Part shown: piece by piece, positions 12,451-26,606 of the stretch
Layout of the letters: every line of letters begins with the position of its first letter
Position numbering within the stretch: position 1 is the stretch's first letter
NCBI RefSeq assembly: GCF_019097595.1
Contig: NC_080710.1
Coordinates: 14,386,780 to 14,450,779 of the forward strand
Source: Hemibagrus wyckioides
Taxonomy: Eukaryota; Chordata; Actinopteri; Siluriformes; Bagridae
Reading direction: 5' to 3'
Length of the DNA: 64,000 bases
The notes under the pieces: generated by a model
What the model saw: only the letters and a program-made list of their open reading frames with translations
Told to the model about the DNA's origin: nothing
Database searches by the model: none
Position numbers and translations under genes: made by a program

Positions 12451-15447
12451 ATAAATTTACAGACATGCTTTAACAGCCATAACTTACCAGCATCAACGTT
12501 GACCTTTCCGAAACACTATTTTAGAATAAGGCAATTGCTTCTTAAAAAGGCCAAGATGTCCAAAAATATGCTATGCAGTAGATTCACTTTAACAGTTCAA
12601 TCATTTCATCTTAATTTTCCAATCATTTAAAAATTAATGAATGTACATACAGATGGAAAATAGAAAGAAACCTTTTATTTTTGTAATAAGAAAGCTATAG
12701 TTATGGGTACAGAGTCACAGTTAAACACAGCACAGGTTGCACTGTTGCCAAACAAGACCTAATCAGGTCAGCTTTAAAAAGCCCTGAATTCAAAGCTCCG
12801 GTCATGGAAAGAAAAAGGCCACATGTATTCAGTTTCCTGTGCATTTCTAGCCTCAGGAAGCTAAGCACAGAGCTTTGGCACATGCAGCTGACCAACCAGC
12901 TCAGCATTCATTCCACTGTGTCCTAATTGTAGACAAGGTTTCAGGAAAAAATTGTGGAAAAAAACATCAATGATATGCATATATTCTTTCTCCTGATCTT
13001 TAACACCATAGTGTGAGTATTTGTGGATCACAGCTTGAGGACACTATGCAGTCTTCTGCCTGGTAATTTTATCAGCAGGAATTGAGAAAACCGGTGCATT
13101 GAATGGCTCACTGGTCAAGAAATAACGAGTATAAGAAACACTTACAAAAGGTAATGCAGGTCTATAAGCCAAATTGTTAATGTTTAAATTAATGACACTG
13201 TTAAAATGTTAATGTTAGAATGTTTTTTTTTTTATCTACGTTTTTATTATCTAAAATTTTATATGTTCCTATACATTTTCCACCACACTCCCTTTGTTGA
13301 AACAAAACAATTCTTTAAAAAAAATAATAGAAAAGCATTAAGGTCTATTAGCTATCATCTTAATTCTTTTTCAACCTGTTATCAATTGTTAATACTATTT
13401 CCTTATTTGGAAACAGTTGCAAGATCTTGTGGATTTTTTGTGCTCTGCACTAATAATAGCCTCCTTGCATTTTAGTTCTCGTATGTACATGTCTCTGAGT
13501 GCTTCTACATCATCAACCCAATCCATGCTGATACAGGGGGAAGAAGAAAAATGACAAAACTAATGTGACGCAAATATATGCACTGAGCAATACTGAAGCT
13601 GTAGATTTGATAACACAACAGAGGTTTTTGGAAAAAAATAACAGTGAAGCATGTGAGACTAATGTGAAGGCTGAGCCTAAAGCAGTTTCTATATATTGGA
13701 ACCACTATATGTTAGTATAGTGTATGTGTTGAATTCTATAGGTGTGGGCACATCTTCAGCACACCGCATTCCCACTCCACACTGCCTTTCAGACCAATTA
13801 GTGAGTGTATAGGTGTACTGCCTGTGTTGTTGATTGCAAAGATTGCATTCTGTAGGCAAATGTTACCTTCAAAGACATGTGTTTTGAGTTCCTTGTTTTA
13901 TTATAACAAATATTCCTGTGCAATAGTTTTCAGCTCCATGTATTTTTGACAATAGCCTTCTTTTGAAATGTGAAAAATAATTTTTCCTCAACCTCCTGCA
14001 CTGGAATGTTTGCAACAATGCGCCATATTAACAATGTGTACCAACCACTTTGAAAATATGTACTCTTCTGCACAGCAACCAAAAAATGTAACAACTCCCA
14101 AGATGGCAATTTATAATTCAGCATTATATTCTAATATTGAGGAAAAACCATATGACAAGTTGTCATATGAGTTTATCCATTCAGTCGTGCAGGATGTGGA
14201 TTGCTGCTTTCTGAAGGATTGTTCGGGTGTCGCATTCAACAGTGAGGCGGAAAATGCCTGCTTTTCAGCACTGATTCATCTGTTTAAGGGCTAAATATTA
14301 TTGCAGAGTTTTATGAGAGTGCTCCTCATCTTTAGCCTGCTCGGCTGATGCTGGATGGCAGGGCGAGAATGAGTGGTTTTGTTTTTCATGGATTAGGCTG
14401 TCAGGCCTGATAAGGAAAGATATGCGTCCAGCACAGCCTTATGGGAGCGAGACCTCAAATGTGCTTTTGATGAAGACGAATCAAGAAAAGGGCTCAGAAA
14501 CTTTCATTTAACAGTCTGTGCATGCTGTAAAGTCAAATTCCTTTCACAAAATGCAGCCCAGGGACATTGCAGCAAATATGAGATGATTATTCAGCAATGA
14601 CCTCATTGTGAGCTAGTAATAAGGAATGCATATTATGCATATATGAACAAAAGCTGAAAACTGATGTCCTATATACAAGTAACACAAACACAGCTTGTTG
14701 GATTCTTCTTGTAGCACTTTATGGAAGGCTGATACTTTTAAATCGGTACAAAATGCTCTGTCGGTGAGATGTATGTGAGCTGCATTACTACCAAGCAAAT
14801 ATTTTCCCTGGTTCATAACACCTGCAATTATTTAAACTACATTATAAATTGAGGTGCATTCTGGAGGCGATGAACTGATTGACTTGTTCTTGTTTGTTTT
14901 TATTAATTACGGGTACTACATTATTTATTTGAACAGGTATCTGCCTGTAGAAAAGATGCTGCGCAGTCCTCAGCGGCAAACTATGTTTCCTACCCTGGCA
15001 GCCGGATTTCTGACTGCAAAAGCCAGTGTACAGTGGGCCAGATGGCAACACATGTTTGCACAACACTGAGATTATGCCGCTTGGTCGTAGCGGCCATGGC
15101 CACATGCAGATTGCCAACTGCTAATAAACCAGATGCCTGCTACAATATAATAATGAAGTCTAGTGGATTTTCTCCAGCACCTGATTTGGTTCATTGTTTA
15201 TTGCTAAAGGTTCTCCTGAATTTATGTTGGCATGCGCATGTTGAGCTTATATATAATTAAAATCACACTGCCTGGAACATTTAAATTTTGTATCATTCCT
15301 ATTAATTTCATAAAATCATTCTTATTATCATGGTCAAATGAGTTCAAATCCTAGATACCATCTCTCAATCTTTTCCACACCTGCTCATTTTTCTCATCTC
15401 AACTCTAATTAATCTCTCCATCTCTCTGAATCTCTACAGTCTATTCC

Positions 15448-15464
15448 CTCTCCCTCTTTCCCTC

Positions 15465-15496
<32 letters not shown>
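15448..15496. repeat. (CT)n microsatellite
   Basis: A pyrimidine-rich tract ending in an uninterrupted CT run to 15,496. Confidence 0.9.
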
Positions 15497-15501
<5 letters not shown>

Positions 15502-16407
15502 TGCTGAGTTGGGGCTGACAAATCTGAGTGTGTGGTTGTTAGACGATGCCCTTTGCTGAGCAGCAGGGTTTTGGCCCATCTGTCTGGCCCTGCTCACTTT
15601 GAGACAGAGGTGAACTCCAGATGCAACTGTTTTGACTGCACAGCCCTCCAAAGTAGCAGCACAGACAAAAGCCTTGACATTGGTGCTATTTTTGATGTTA
15701 CTATTTAGTCACTGTTCTGTTTGGGAGTGTTCAAGTATGAAATCCCACTCTGAAAGCCCTCATATAAAAGAAACAAGAAACAACAGCAGCAGCAGTAAGA
15801 GATGTTCGGTATTGCCACACGCTGAATATGAGGCATCCTTTAAGATGCAGAACACACTAGGTACTTATATTTACATGCTAAATTTACCACAGTGCTGTTG
15901 AATTCCTGATGCCGATTGGTCAGAAGGTGTGAGAGTAAATCCAGCCGCACGGTTTATATCAATGCAATCATTCTAATACGTTATTGTTTCTATAGTAACA
16001 ACTTAAGCACTGACTTATACAGTGAACATGCCACATAAACCGATGTAATTGTTGATATGGTGCACTGTTCTGTGAGGAAAGAGTCTAGTGTCAGAGGTAA
16101 AGTTGTTCTGACACAAGAAAGTCTACCTTCTGCAGTAAAAATTAATTATGACGGCTTGTTTTTGAATGAATTAAAAACTATATTAGCATTGGTATGTTGT
16201 TTTGCTGTAAAAAGGAATAAAACATTTTGCAGTGTGCTCTTACAGGGAAAACAGTCGTGTCATGTTATATTCCATATTTATTACTTCCCTAGAGGATATG
16301 CTACTATTCTGAATGTGTTGCAAATGACAAAAAAAAGAGTCATGGGTATCATCTGCTATATCAGTATAACCTTAGTAGAAAAGTCTTTTCTAAGAGTTGT
16401 GTCTCTA

Positions 16408-16410
<3 letters not shown>

Positions 16411-16453
<43 letters not shown>
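16411..16453. repeat. (GT)n microsatellite
   Basis: An uninterrupted GT dinucleotide run of about 42 bp. It inflates open frames on both strands, which should not be read as genes. Confidence 0.95.
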
Positions 16454-16454
<1 letters not shown>

Positions 16455-18863
16455 CTGAGCCAGACCTTGAGATGAGGAAAGATTCCTCTCTGTCACTGTA
16501 CTCCAGGCATAAGGCTAAGCACAGTTTGGTCCAGAAAAAAAACAGGCAGAATCTCTTCTGTACCTGCTTGAGTACACACAGGATGGCACACAACCCAAGT
16601 TTAAGAAGCTGATTAAAAGATAAAGACTTCAAAAAGACAGCCCTGTCGAAACCAGGTTTTAAGGTGCCAACTGGCTCTACTTCATCCTGTATCCTTCCTT
16701 GTGTGAATTCTTTCCTTATTTCAGATAATCCACCGCTAGCGGTACACATAAAAACAATGAACTCTCTTTATTTTGTAGTCTTTGTAATCTCGCCATCTGA
16801 AGACAAGACAGCTCCAAATTACTGCAACGCACAGAACCTGATGGCATATGCTCACTGACAGCCTTTCAAACGTCTAAAGTCCAGCAAGATCTCAGGGAGT
16901 AACACTCCCCTGCATGCTCACACACTGCATTGTCAAAACAAAAATAAATCCACTTCAGCAGTAACATGCACTAATGACACTGTTCGCTTGCACTCGCCTC
17001 ACTGACAGTTATTAATTGCACGAGTCCTACAAAGTTTAACTTGAACTTCACCTGCTCTTTTCTGAACGTCTATAAATTCTATATATATATTGACAAATGA
17101 ACACTTTCTTGAAAATCCTTTTTGTTTTAATAAGGCCTACTTTTATGTACACATTAAATGTGCTGTTATCTCTCGTCTCCTTGCTCTTTTTATTTCCTTT
17201 ACTTTATTTTCCTCCCTCATTTTGCTGCCTACATTTTTGCCATGATACCAGAAAGCACCTGGCACAGTTCTATACCAATAATCAGTATTTGTAATTCCTG
17301 TAAAGAGCTTAGAGCCTGCGAGACAGGTTTTTTAATAATGTGTTGAATTTCCCTGGCGGAGAACCAGGTTTGTTAGTTTAATTTCATATATCTGACAGTC
17401 ATTTCAGATTAAAGAGCATAAATCTCTGCTCACAGGACTCTTTGTTTATATGTTTTCTTTTGTCATGTTTTTTTTTATTATTATTATTTCATCTGGGAAA
17501 ACTGTTATATTTATAAGTAGGATCAGACTAAGCTGGGAATGTGTAATGCCAGTTTTTCCCTGATGGAAGAACCAATCAATAGGTCCACAGCATTGTGCCT
17601 TCTCAGGTTACATGAATCAGCATTTGTTTGACTAAAACCAGTGCTTAGAGCTGGTTGAGAGAGAGAGAGTTAATTGGATTACAGGCATGCAGAATAACAG
17701 AGATATTTGTGGGTGACAAGTAAATAAGAAATGATAATGCAAATGAGATTTTAATTCACTGAATGAAACAGGATGCTGTCAGGAACATGACTGAGACAGA
17801 CTGGCAACACTAGAGGCAATAAACATCAGGTTGTATTTCATGTTTTTTTCTTATGCAGCGAGATTTATTCTTAAGCTCTCGCTACTCACCAGCGTGTACT
17901 CAACCCAACAATAACTCACTGAAAATTGAGTTACTATAGAATCTCGCAGAACCTGCAGCCGACACTGAATAAGGAAAGTAACAGGAACCTTTCATATTTA
18001 TTTCATTATGTCCCAGCTATAAAGGAACACTATCTGAAAGCTGGGGATCTCAGAGGACAACTCTGAACCGCATAGTCTCATTTCCGCTGCACTCGAACAC
18101 AAGGGTCGTCGTTTTAACACAAGCCCTAGTCAACACGCAGACAAGTTTCTGCTTCTTGCATTTATGTTTCCCTCTTCGCCTCTTCTTGCACACCTCTTTC
18201 CTTCACTCTTTCAGTGTGTATGTAACTTCTCTCTCTGGTTCTGTCAGACTTGCAGAGAGACAGAGAGAGTCTGATGCTGGCACTCCTCTCTGCTTGATCA
18301 CGCTCTTCATGCCAACAGGCCCACAGCGTGCTGGGGGCTCACTGTCAGCAGACAAACAGCTCAAGCACTAGACACACTCTTTCAGCCTCGCACAGGAGGC
18401 AAAAATGAGCCAGAGAGACTGTTGCATGGTGTAGTTGTCACTATGCCGATGTTTTATTAGCGTAAAGAGATTACATTTTAATTCATAGAAGTGCATGGCA
18501 TTTGACTAAGGAATTATGTTGATGGTTGATTTTCTTGTTAAAATAATTACAGCTCTGAGTGGGCTGGATTTCAGAAAATCAGAATCCAAGAATGGGAGTT
18601 TACCAGTATGTTTGTCAAACATATCAAGAGGCATTAATTCTTGAAAATTGATGGTTGATTATAGGGCTAGTTATTGTTGTTTTAAAGTGAGACATTTTCT
18701 CTCATGCTTCAGTTGCATCCCAATTAGAAGACTGCTCATTTACTGCACTGAAAGTCATTTTACTCTTACAGTATTTCCCGCATCTTAATTTTGCTGTCTG
18801 CCTTCTGTCTTCTCAGATGGCGCTCTCAATAAGAGACGACTCCACCTGACTCAGCAGCAATAT

Positions 18864-18870
<7 letters not shown>

Positions 18871-18895
<25 letters not shown>
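18871..18895. repeat. (GT)n microsatellite
   Basis: A GT run of about 25 bp directly following a short AT stretch. Confidence 0.9.
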
Positions 18896-21880
18896 ATTGT
18901 GGATGTATAGCCCAGGAGGACAGTATTCTCTAAACAGCAGTGGTTTCTGGAACAAAAAGAGCCTATATACAAAGCTGATTAAAGGCTGGTACAAAAGAGT
19001 GACAGCACTGATGCACTCTCTTATATCTATCATCTGCATAATGCATTAAATAGGCCATGTCCTTCTGCCCGAGAATGGGCTCTCCTCTTACATAAGGTTT
19101 GAACGTCATGCACTCTTAACTACAAGCCAATGTTCAGATTTATGGCTTTGTACATGGTACTTGTAATTGATGGATTTTTTCCACATCCCACTGCAAACCA
19201 GAGGACCCACAACAGACTGCAAGCTCCTATAATACTGTAGCTGAATTCTTATCAGACACGTCTTATCTGTCAGGAAGATCAGACATTAATACTTTGTGTG
19301 TGAAAATGCAGGAGAGTTTAGGTAACTGTGTGTATTACAGAGGCTGGTGATGAAAGAATCTTTCAGCTGCAATCCAACATAACATATCCAAAAGACACCT
19401 CGGATTTCTCTTGAATCTTCAGGTTAATGTTTGGTCTTTTGTTGTTGTTATTTTTTTTTATCTCTGTAATGGCAGTAAGAAATAAAAGATTTGATTCAGA
19501 AAGGATACCAGTTTGAGCACATAGAGGAATAGAAGGTAAGTTGTGGATGATGCTGAGTCTTTTTAACAGCTCATTAATTTCCATAAAATGTGTTGTCTTT
19601 ACCATGTATCTATATTATATACACCTTTTCATCAGAGTCCAACCCAGGTGAATGCTTTAATGATTTATTAAAATCTGACAATGAAATGTTACTATATTAA
19701 ATGTTGAAATGTGTCTATATTATTCATCATCATCATCACCCTTGGCCAAATTCAGTATATTAGTGAATCAGTATATCCGATATCTCACTGCAGTATTGCA
19801 CTGTTTGTTCATGTAACTCAAACTGTTTCAGCGTGTGAAGATCTCCGTTGAAGCCCCTGACACATCGCCTGTAGGACTCCAGTGAAGCATGGCTCCTATC
19901 AGCTCCTATGGCAGATTCAAGTATACTTTGTTTTAATGGGAGCAAAGATAAAGCTTTTTACACAACGGGCTTTTTATTCTGGGTCCTGTCTGGACGCAGG
20001 GCTTCACTGGAGGTCAATGAGTGAATGGGCAGGTAGGTTTTGCATAGAAAAAAAAAATATATTTCGATGTTTATTTAACAGGATGCTCTTGTCTTGTCCT
20101 GTCCATTTCTGCTTATGATAATTTGGAGAATTCTCCAAAGAGAGGCCGAACCTCGTAACCAACTGCCAATCACTGAAACGTTAATGAACGTGAACATTTC
20201 AGCAGCAGTCTGACTCACAGAGTGCTCGAAGCTGCAGCAGTCATCATTAACAGCTTTACACAAATAGTGTTCCTTGTTAATTCACCACTGTATTTGTTTA
20301 ATGTTTAGCTTAGAAAATATTTGATGCTCTTACTTGTAAAAAAAAAAAAAAAGAGCCTGAGAATTAAACAGGAGGCCAAACCAACAAATGAAACAGAGCA
20401 CACACAAATATATATATTTCAATAACACACACTTGGGCTTTCCCTATTTTAAAAACCACCAGCTACCACTGGAGTCCACAGTACAAAAGATCTAAGAAGG
20501 CTGTCCAGGTTCAGTCCTGAAGAGTTACTGCTATGTAATTCTGTCCCCATACACCTGATTCGAGTCATTAGGTGGGAACAGAAAGAAATGTACCATACCG
20601 TGGCTCCCTGGACTGGAGTTGGGAACAACACCAATAATAGACAGCACAATATAATAGTCATACATGCATGGCAAAAATATCAGAAATGTACACTAATTAG
20701 ATGGCATCAGTGGCCTATAGTAAATTGGCTGTCATTCGGTCTACGATCTGAAAATAAAATGGGAAAGTGAATCGCTTCTAGACAACCAGCATCTGTAAGA
20801 ATCTGAGAAATTCTACCCGAGTCTTAGCAGTGTATGTTAATGTCTATATACTTCACATTGAATGGCCACCTGATGATACTAGCTCATGGTTTGCTTGCCC
20901 TCGACTCTGTGGCATGGTGCAGCCACTTCACTTCAGTGTGCTAACCAATAAACACAAGAAGCTGAATCTTTCATTTGCTTCATTAAATAGGGTGTAATGA
21001 AATTATACTGAACAATATTCAGAAAGAAATAGATCATTCAGGGTTATTTAAGTGTGGTCTCATTCATATAGTGACTATCAAGTAACTGTGTAAATTGTAA
21101 ATTAACAGTTCACAGTCAAAATCTCTATATAAATTGTGAGAGCAAATTAAACATACTGTGGAAATGATTGAACTCTTCTAACCAAGTATATTGAAAAGAG
21201 CACTAAAAGCAGCAATGAAAGCTCTTCCCCAGGCGTTTGATTGTGTCGGTTCTGAATGTTAATGACTGGCAGGGCAATGTAATCATATCCATGAATATTT
21301 CTGTAGTTCTTTTTTTTTCTGCACTACAGAGTGTTTATCTTTAATAAAAGTCTCAGACACAGAGTGTACACTGGTTACATTCAGTTTTGGTGCTGGAAAA
21401 ATCATCCCATAAAGATCACACTTCAAATTAGAGCAACAGTTTAAGCAGCTATTTTCTTGCAGCAAAGAAACTTTGTTATTTGCTTATTTGTTTGTTTGGT
21501 CAGTGTTGCTCTTAAATGCATTTCCTCAGTTAATGAGAAATATGACCAGGCTCTATGTGGAATTAATGTGTACAATATAGCCTAGTGTGGCTGAACAAAG
21601 AAAGTGGGAGGAGGGTGCAGGGGCCTTGTTCTTGCTCATTGTATCATAACACACACCCACACACACACATACACACACAATAAATCCCCCATAAAAAAAA
21701 AGCACAGAAGGCTACACACAATATGCAGGTTTCTCTCTCTCTCTGTGTGCATAATTTATTCATAATTAGACATGCATGTAATATCCAGGGGACATGTCTT
21801 ATTTATCACAGGAGGGTCTATAGTCCCCTGTCTAAGCCTCCCCAAAAATAGGTGTTACAATGGTATAGTCATATTCAGAA

Positions 21881-21902
21881 TGTGTGTGTGTGTGTGTGTG
21901 TG
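21881..21902. repeat. (TG)n microsatellite
   Basis: A TG run of about 22 bp. Confidence 0.9.
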
Positions 21903-22409
21903 TACATATGTGTGTTGTAGTGTTGGTGGCGGTAGTGGGAGTTCAGCGGGTGGTCTGAAGGGAGGAGTACAGTAGCAACCACAGCCATATGGGATAAGAA
22001 ATATTGATTACTCATAGCAGTGCAGCCTCTCTCGCTCTCTTTCTTTATCTTTCCCTCTTCTTTCTGTCTTCTCCCTCACTGCACTTGACCTTGTAAACAT
22101 TTGTTTCCTCACTACACTAGAAACAATATATCTGAATTAAATCAGGACACATACAGCTCATGTATAGGTATAAAGGAGTGGGATGGAAACAGTGAGGATA
22201 AGGCATTGTTGCATCGCATTGGCTTTATGGGCTTTGGCATGCAGAACAGGGAGGTTGTGGGATGTGGTGCCTCTCAACACCGCCACCTGCTGCAGAACAC
22301 TGAACACTGGAAGGTCACTGTGGCATGAACAGGGTAGTCGCTGGAGTCTACAGAAAACAACGTGCACTTACAAGTGGATTTCAGTTAATCTGTTTATCGT
22401 TTATAAGAA

Positions 22410-23385
22410 TTATGTGGACAATAAACATTTTGGAAGGGTTTATCTGTAACTACTCTGTGGCCAAAATTTATATCAATTTGGCCAATAAAGAATTTGGCCT
22501 TCTCCAAACTGTTGTCACAAAATTGGAAGGACGAAGGATGTCTCTGTATGCTGTAGCATTACAATTTCCCTGCAGTGGAACTAAGAAGCCCAAACCTGTT
22601 GCAGCCCTTTGCACAATGCACAGCCCTATGAAGACATGAAGTGCATCCCAAATCACATACTTATGCACTATTCCACACCTTTTTGTAGTATAAATGGTGT
22701 GAGTTATAGTAATGTGAAAATTCCAATTAGATGATGTGCACTTCTAGTACCTGGATGATGCAAGTGTATTGTTGGACTCTTGCAGCTTTTCTTACATAGC
22801 AGAAGGAGGGTGGGGCTACCAGGCACAGCGCTGGATGAGAAAAAAAATTCAAGATAGCTGATGACATTCTGTTGGATGATAAGAGTTCTTACAAATGTCT
22901 TTTAAATTAGCCACTTTAAAAATTCAGCAGTGTCCCATTACATGCCCTTGACGCCATTTGTCATTGACTGGGAAACAGATTATACCTCCAGTTAGTAAAA
23001 AATGTAAATGTTCCATTAGGGATGATGCAACCTTTCTAAAATTCACACACTAGACAGCAAAGTGCAAGTGAGTAGCATGTAGTATGTCATTCGGGACACG
23101 GCTCTGGTTTGCCAACGATGGAGTATAAGTACTCAAGTGGCCTAGACAAAGCCCTGACCTCAACTCTACTAAAGACCTTTGGGATGAACTGAAATGCTGA
23201 CCTCTCTAATGCTTTTGTGGGTAAATAGACAAATCCACACAGTCAAGCTCCAAAATCTAGCCGAAAGGCTTCCCAAAAGAATAGAGGTTATAATACCAGC
23301 AAATTGGCTACTATATCTGGAACCAATGTACAACAAGCACATATGGGTCTAATTGGTGAGATTTTTGTCCACATAGTGTAGTTTA
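22410..23385. mobile_element. Decayed Tc1-like transposon copy
   Basis: The left end carries TTATGTGGACA (about 22,410) and the right end TTTGTCCACATAGTGTA (about 23,366-23,382), a candidate terminal inverted repeat. Near the right end, words translating as a P-D-L-N-S-T-K-D-L-W-D-E-L-like string (about 23,156-23,192) match the conserved C-terminal region of Tc1-type transposases that carries the catalytic glutamate. Unrelated-looking sequence fills the middle. No frame is intact. The same family recurs at 12.1 kb and 30.7 kb. Confidence 0.65.
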
Positions 23386-23449
23386 AAAATCTTACAATAG
23401 CTGTATATATCACAGTATAATATACGTCTTCAAACTCGCAGGCACCATA

Positions 23450-23735
23450 TTTATTCATCCATTAATATTCAGTAACAGCTTTATCCTGGTCAGGGTTGCT
23501 GTGGACCTCGTAATGCTGCACATACGGCATGAGAATTCACTCCGGACTGAATGCCAGTCCATCGCAGGGCACCATGTACACACACACCTATTGCCAAATT
23601 AGTGTAGCTAATCTGCATGTTTTTGGATATTCTGAGTAAACCTACATGAACAGACGGATAACATGCAAAACTTCACCAGCTTAAACCTGGGACTCTGGAG
23701 CTGCCTGCTGTGCCACTATGCCACCACAATATCTA
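23450..23735. repeat. Fish interspersed repeat (LINE/SINE-tail type)
   Basis: Words such as AGCTTTATCCTGGTCAGGGT, CCAGTCCATCGCAGGGCACC and a later GGGACTCTGGAGCTG mark a common fish retroposon-like repeat. Parts of it recur at 24.6, 24.98, 31.7, 49.7, 52.97 and 57.0 kb in this window. I cannot assign the family name; an L2-like tail is possible. Confidence 0.55.
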
Positions 23736-24269
23736 TATTGTTTAGTCATTTTTTTAAACAATAAAGAGATAGCCCTTTTAAGACACCCAACATTAGGTAG
23801 GCAAAAAAAATTAAACACCTTATTCACATGTGGTTATGTGTGGACACAAAACAGGGACATTATGTGAAATAACTTACACCATACTACCAAAACAACAACC
23901 GAATGACACCGAATCACTCACACATTACTCTGTCATATACACTATCTACTCCCCTAAGGACAAAACAGTATTAAAAAAAAAGAACACAATCATTTTCACA
24001 TTAAGCGTTTTCAGCTCTATAGAAACCTATTATAAGGAAGCAGCTTAACATGGCTTAACGTGATAAAACAGTGACCTAGAAACACCAAATTTTATATATT
24101 GTCATACCACCCACTACTAGTCTCTACTACCACTTTCTCGGTATCTGTTAATTGGTAGGGGGTCTAAGTAATGTTAGAGTTAAACAATTCTGTCTTTTTC
24201 TGTGCTCATCTGTGCAGTTCTACAAGAGCCTGAGTGATGTAGGCTTATATCTTCATCCCACGCCTACAC

Positions 24270-24306
24270 TGAGTGTGAGTGTGTGTGTGTGTGTGAGTGT
24301 GTGTGC
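24270..24306. repeat. (GT)n microsatellite, interrupted
   Basis: GT repeats interrupted by two GAGT units. Confidence 0.85.
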
Positions 24307-24589
24307 GCCTCCCTGCAGTTTCTGCAGCATCACCATCAGCATGCATGGGCTTTTCCGCTGAACAGAGCATTTTTTGGCTGCCTTTGTAAGACAATATGTA
24401 GTTATAGCTAGGACATATGCATTATAGATTACTTTCTTACAAAGAACAAGAATAGAAACATATTCCTATTTGTATGGGCTGTGTAAGAATTGTAAGCTCT
24501 AAGTGTTACAAGGTAATCAAGAAAAAACACACACAACTTATTGCTAATTGCTAATGATTACTGTGATGGACTGGTGTAGCTGCTTTGCA

Positions 24590-24670
24590 CTCAGTGTTAC
24601 TGGAATAGACTCCTGATTCACCATGACCCTGTCCAGAATAAAGTGCTTACTGAAGATGAATGAATGAATG
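24590..24670. repeat. Interspersed repeat 3' tail
   Basis: The string CCAGAATAAAGTGCTTACTG followed by AAGATGAATGAATGAATGA has the form of a retroposon 3' end with a short tandem tail. A second, diverged tail of the same type is at about 24,980-25,030 and a third at 57,050-57,095. Confidence 0.55.
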
Positions 24671-24979
24671 ATTGCTTATGGTTTATAACACTCCATTATT
24701 CTACCAACTCAATAGAGTAATAATGAATTTGAGCTTTGACAAATGTTGGTAAATATATGAGCAAATTGCATTTGAACAATTGTTCTGATTAGATGATAAA
24801 CCTGCTTTATATTACTATTTTTCACGATCTTCATGTGAACATCAGGATTCTAGATCAATTTTAGTTCTACAATGATTTGTATAAAATTACTGTGAAACAT
24901 ATCTATAGACCCCAAGCTATGAACTAGTGCACTATCCAGACTGCATTCCCACCTTACACCATGATAGGTTCTGCCTCTG

Positions 24980-25030
24980 GTGCAACCTTGACCAGAATAA
25001 AGCTGTTACTCAAGATGAATGGATGAATAT
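24980..25030. repeat. Interspersed repeat 3' tail
   Basis: The words CTTGACCAGAATAAAGC and CAAGATGAATGGATGAAT match the tail at 24,630-24,668. Only the end of the repeat is recognisable. Confidence 0.5.
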
Positions 25031-26268
25031 CTATAAAAGCATTTGGTTCCAGGTGTATTTACACAGTTGCTTGTGGACACCTGAACAAATCACACCACTG
25101 CGCTTGTTTAACATATTATTTAAGCTTTACAATATTCTCCACTCTTCTGTGCAGGTTTTCCACTATATTCTAGAGCGACATCTGTAGACATTTGCTCATT
25201 CAGCCTTAAGAATATTAAAGAAGTCAGGCACTGATGTTTTGTGAGGAGTGCTGGTGCACAGTTAGCAGTCTGGTCCCATAGGCATTCACTGGGGGTTGAT
25301 TTTCCACATCAAACTGATCTTACACAAGGAGCACGTTTTATGCACAGGGTCACTGTCACCCCATTAACAGGTTTAGGCCTCTAAGATACAAAGATATGTT
25401 AGACAAATTCATAGTAAGGATCACTGAATTTGTCGTGAGAAATCCTAAATACTACATATTTAATCCAACACACATCCACACCAGTGTTGTGCCTCACCTT
25501 ACATGTCTACATATGATAAAAGTCTGAATATTCATAAAAATCAGAAAGAGTGACTTGTTTAAAACTCACTGTTTATATACTGAAATGTAGAGCCAGAAAT
25601 CTCTAAACAAAGCCAAAGGGCTTATGCCTGTGCCAAAACAGATAAAACTCTTGTCACCCACAGTGAACAGGTCTTTGTTCTTGGCTAAAATCTCCTTCAT
25701 TTGTTGCCTCAGTGGTTGTTCAATCAATATCAACTTAATTATATTCATGCTGGGCATTAACAGTCAAGTACGTCTTTAGCAAGATAACACATCAATAGTA
25801 ACTAAATTATAACGTCTTGATAAGGAAATATTTAATAAAACTCTACACTGTGACTGTAAAGTAGTGATGGATGGATAGATGGCGTGCAACTTGTGTTTTA
25901 CTGGGTATTACACAAGTTTATACAATTACACATGTATACACAAGTATGTATATATAAATGTATATATATGATGATAATAAAAAATGAATAAAGGCATCTC
26001 CTGGGGCCTGTAAATGTTTACATGATTACATTGTGCCTTTTTATCATCTCAGTCTCACCATGAATATAACACACTGAGAAAAACACTACACAAGGGATGT
26101 AATCACCTCGAGCTAGATATAAATATTTGCTTATAAGTCAAAATGTATTCTAAAAATATTTCACTGTTACTCTATGGTTAAGACAGACGTACATGGCCAT
26201 TAAATTTTCATGTATCGAGGCTTGTTGCCAGGTAAATAATATCAAGCTTAGCTATTTCTTTTGCAGGT

Positions 26269-26606
26269 AATTCTAGAATCCTAAGGTGATAATGGCAGAT
26301 AGTTCGAGAATCATCATCTGATCATGATGGTGAATTCTATAATCCGCAGCTAATAATAGAAGAGAGTTATGGTGATTATGGTGGCGAGTTCTAGAATCTT
26401 AATTGGAGAATTTAAGAACCCTGAGATGATCATCATGGCAAATTCTACAATATTCATCAGATAATGGTGGAGATTTCTAAAATCCTTCAGCAGTTATGAC
26501 AGAATTTCATAATCCTTCAGCTGATTATAGAGGACAGTTCTAGAGTCTTCATCTGATCTAGACCGAGAATTCTAGCTGATAATCGCACAGAATTCTAAAA
26601 CCCTCC
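26269..26606. repeat. Degenerate 32-bp minisatellite
   Basis: About ten tandem units begin with variants of AATTCTAGAATCCT and end with variants of GATAATGGCAGA. Most units are 31-32 bp (starts near 26,269, 26,301 and 26,333); two are longer or shorter through indels. Units share AATTCTA or AGTTCTAGA, then ATCCTTCAGCTGAT. Divergence between units is high, so the array is old. Confidence 0.75.

Larger units (their letters stand above)
12450..22400. other. Long non-coding stretch
   Basis: Nothing here qualifies as a gene. I scanned the longer frames (for example 13,206-13,475, 16,057-16,458, 16,405-16,749); they are AT-rich or simply read microsatellite DNA. Contents worth noting are CT and GT microsatellites at 15,468-15,496, 16,411-16,453, 18,871-18,895, 21,650-21,680 and 21,881-21,902, and a complex unique-looking segment at about 14,290-14,640 that might be a conserved non-coding element. 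Confidence 0.5.

Noticed and set aside
16057..16749. Frames of 133 and 114 codons around the GT tract
   Set aside because: Their length comes from reading microsatellite DNA, giving VCVC and THTH strings.
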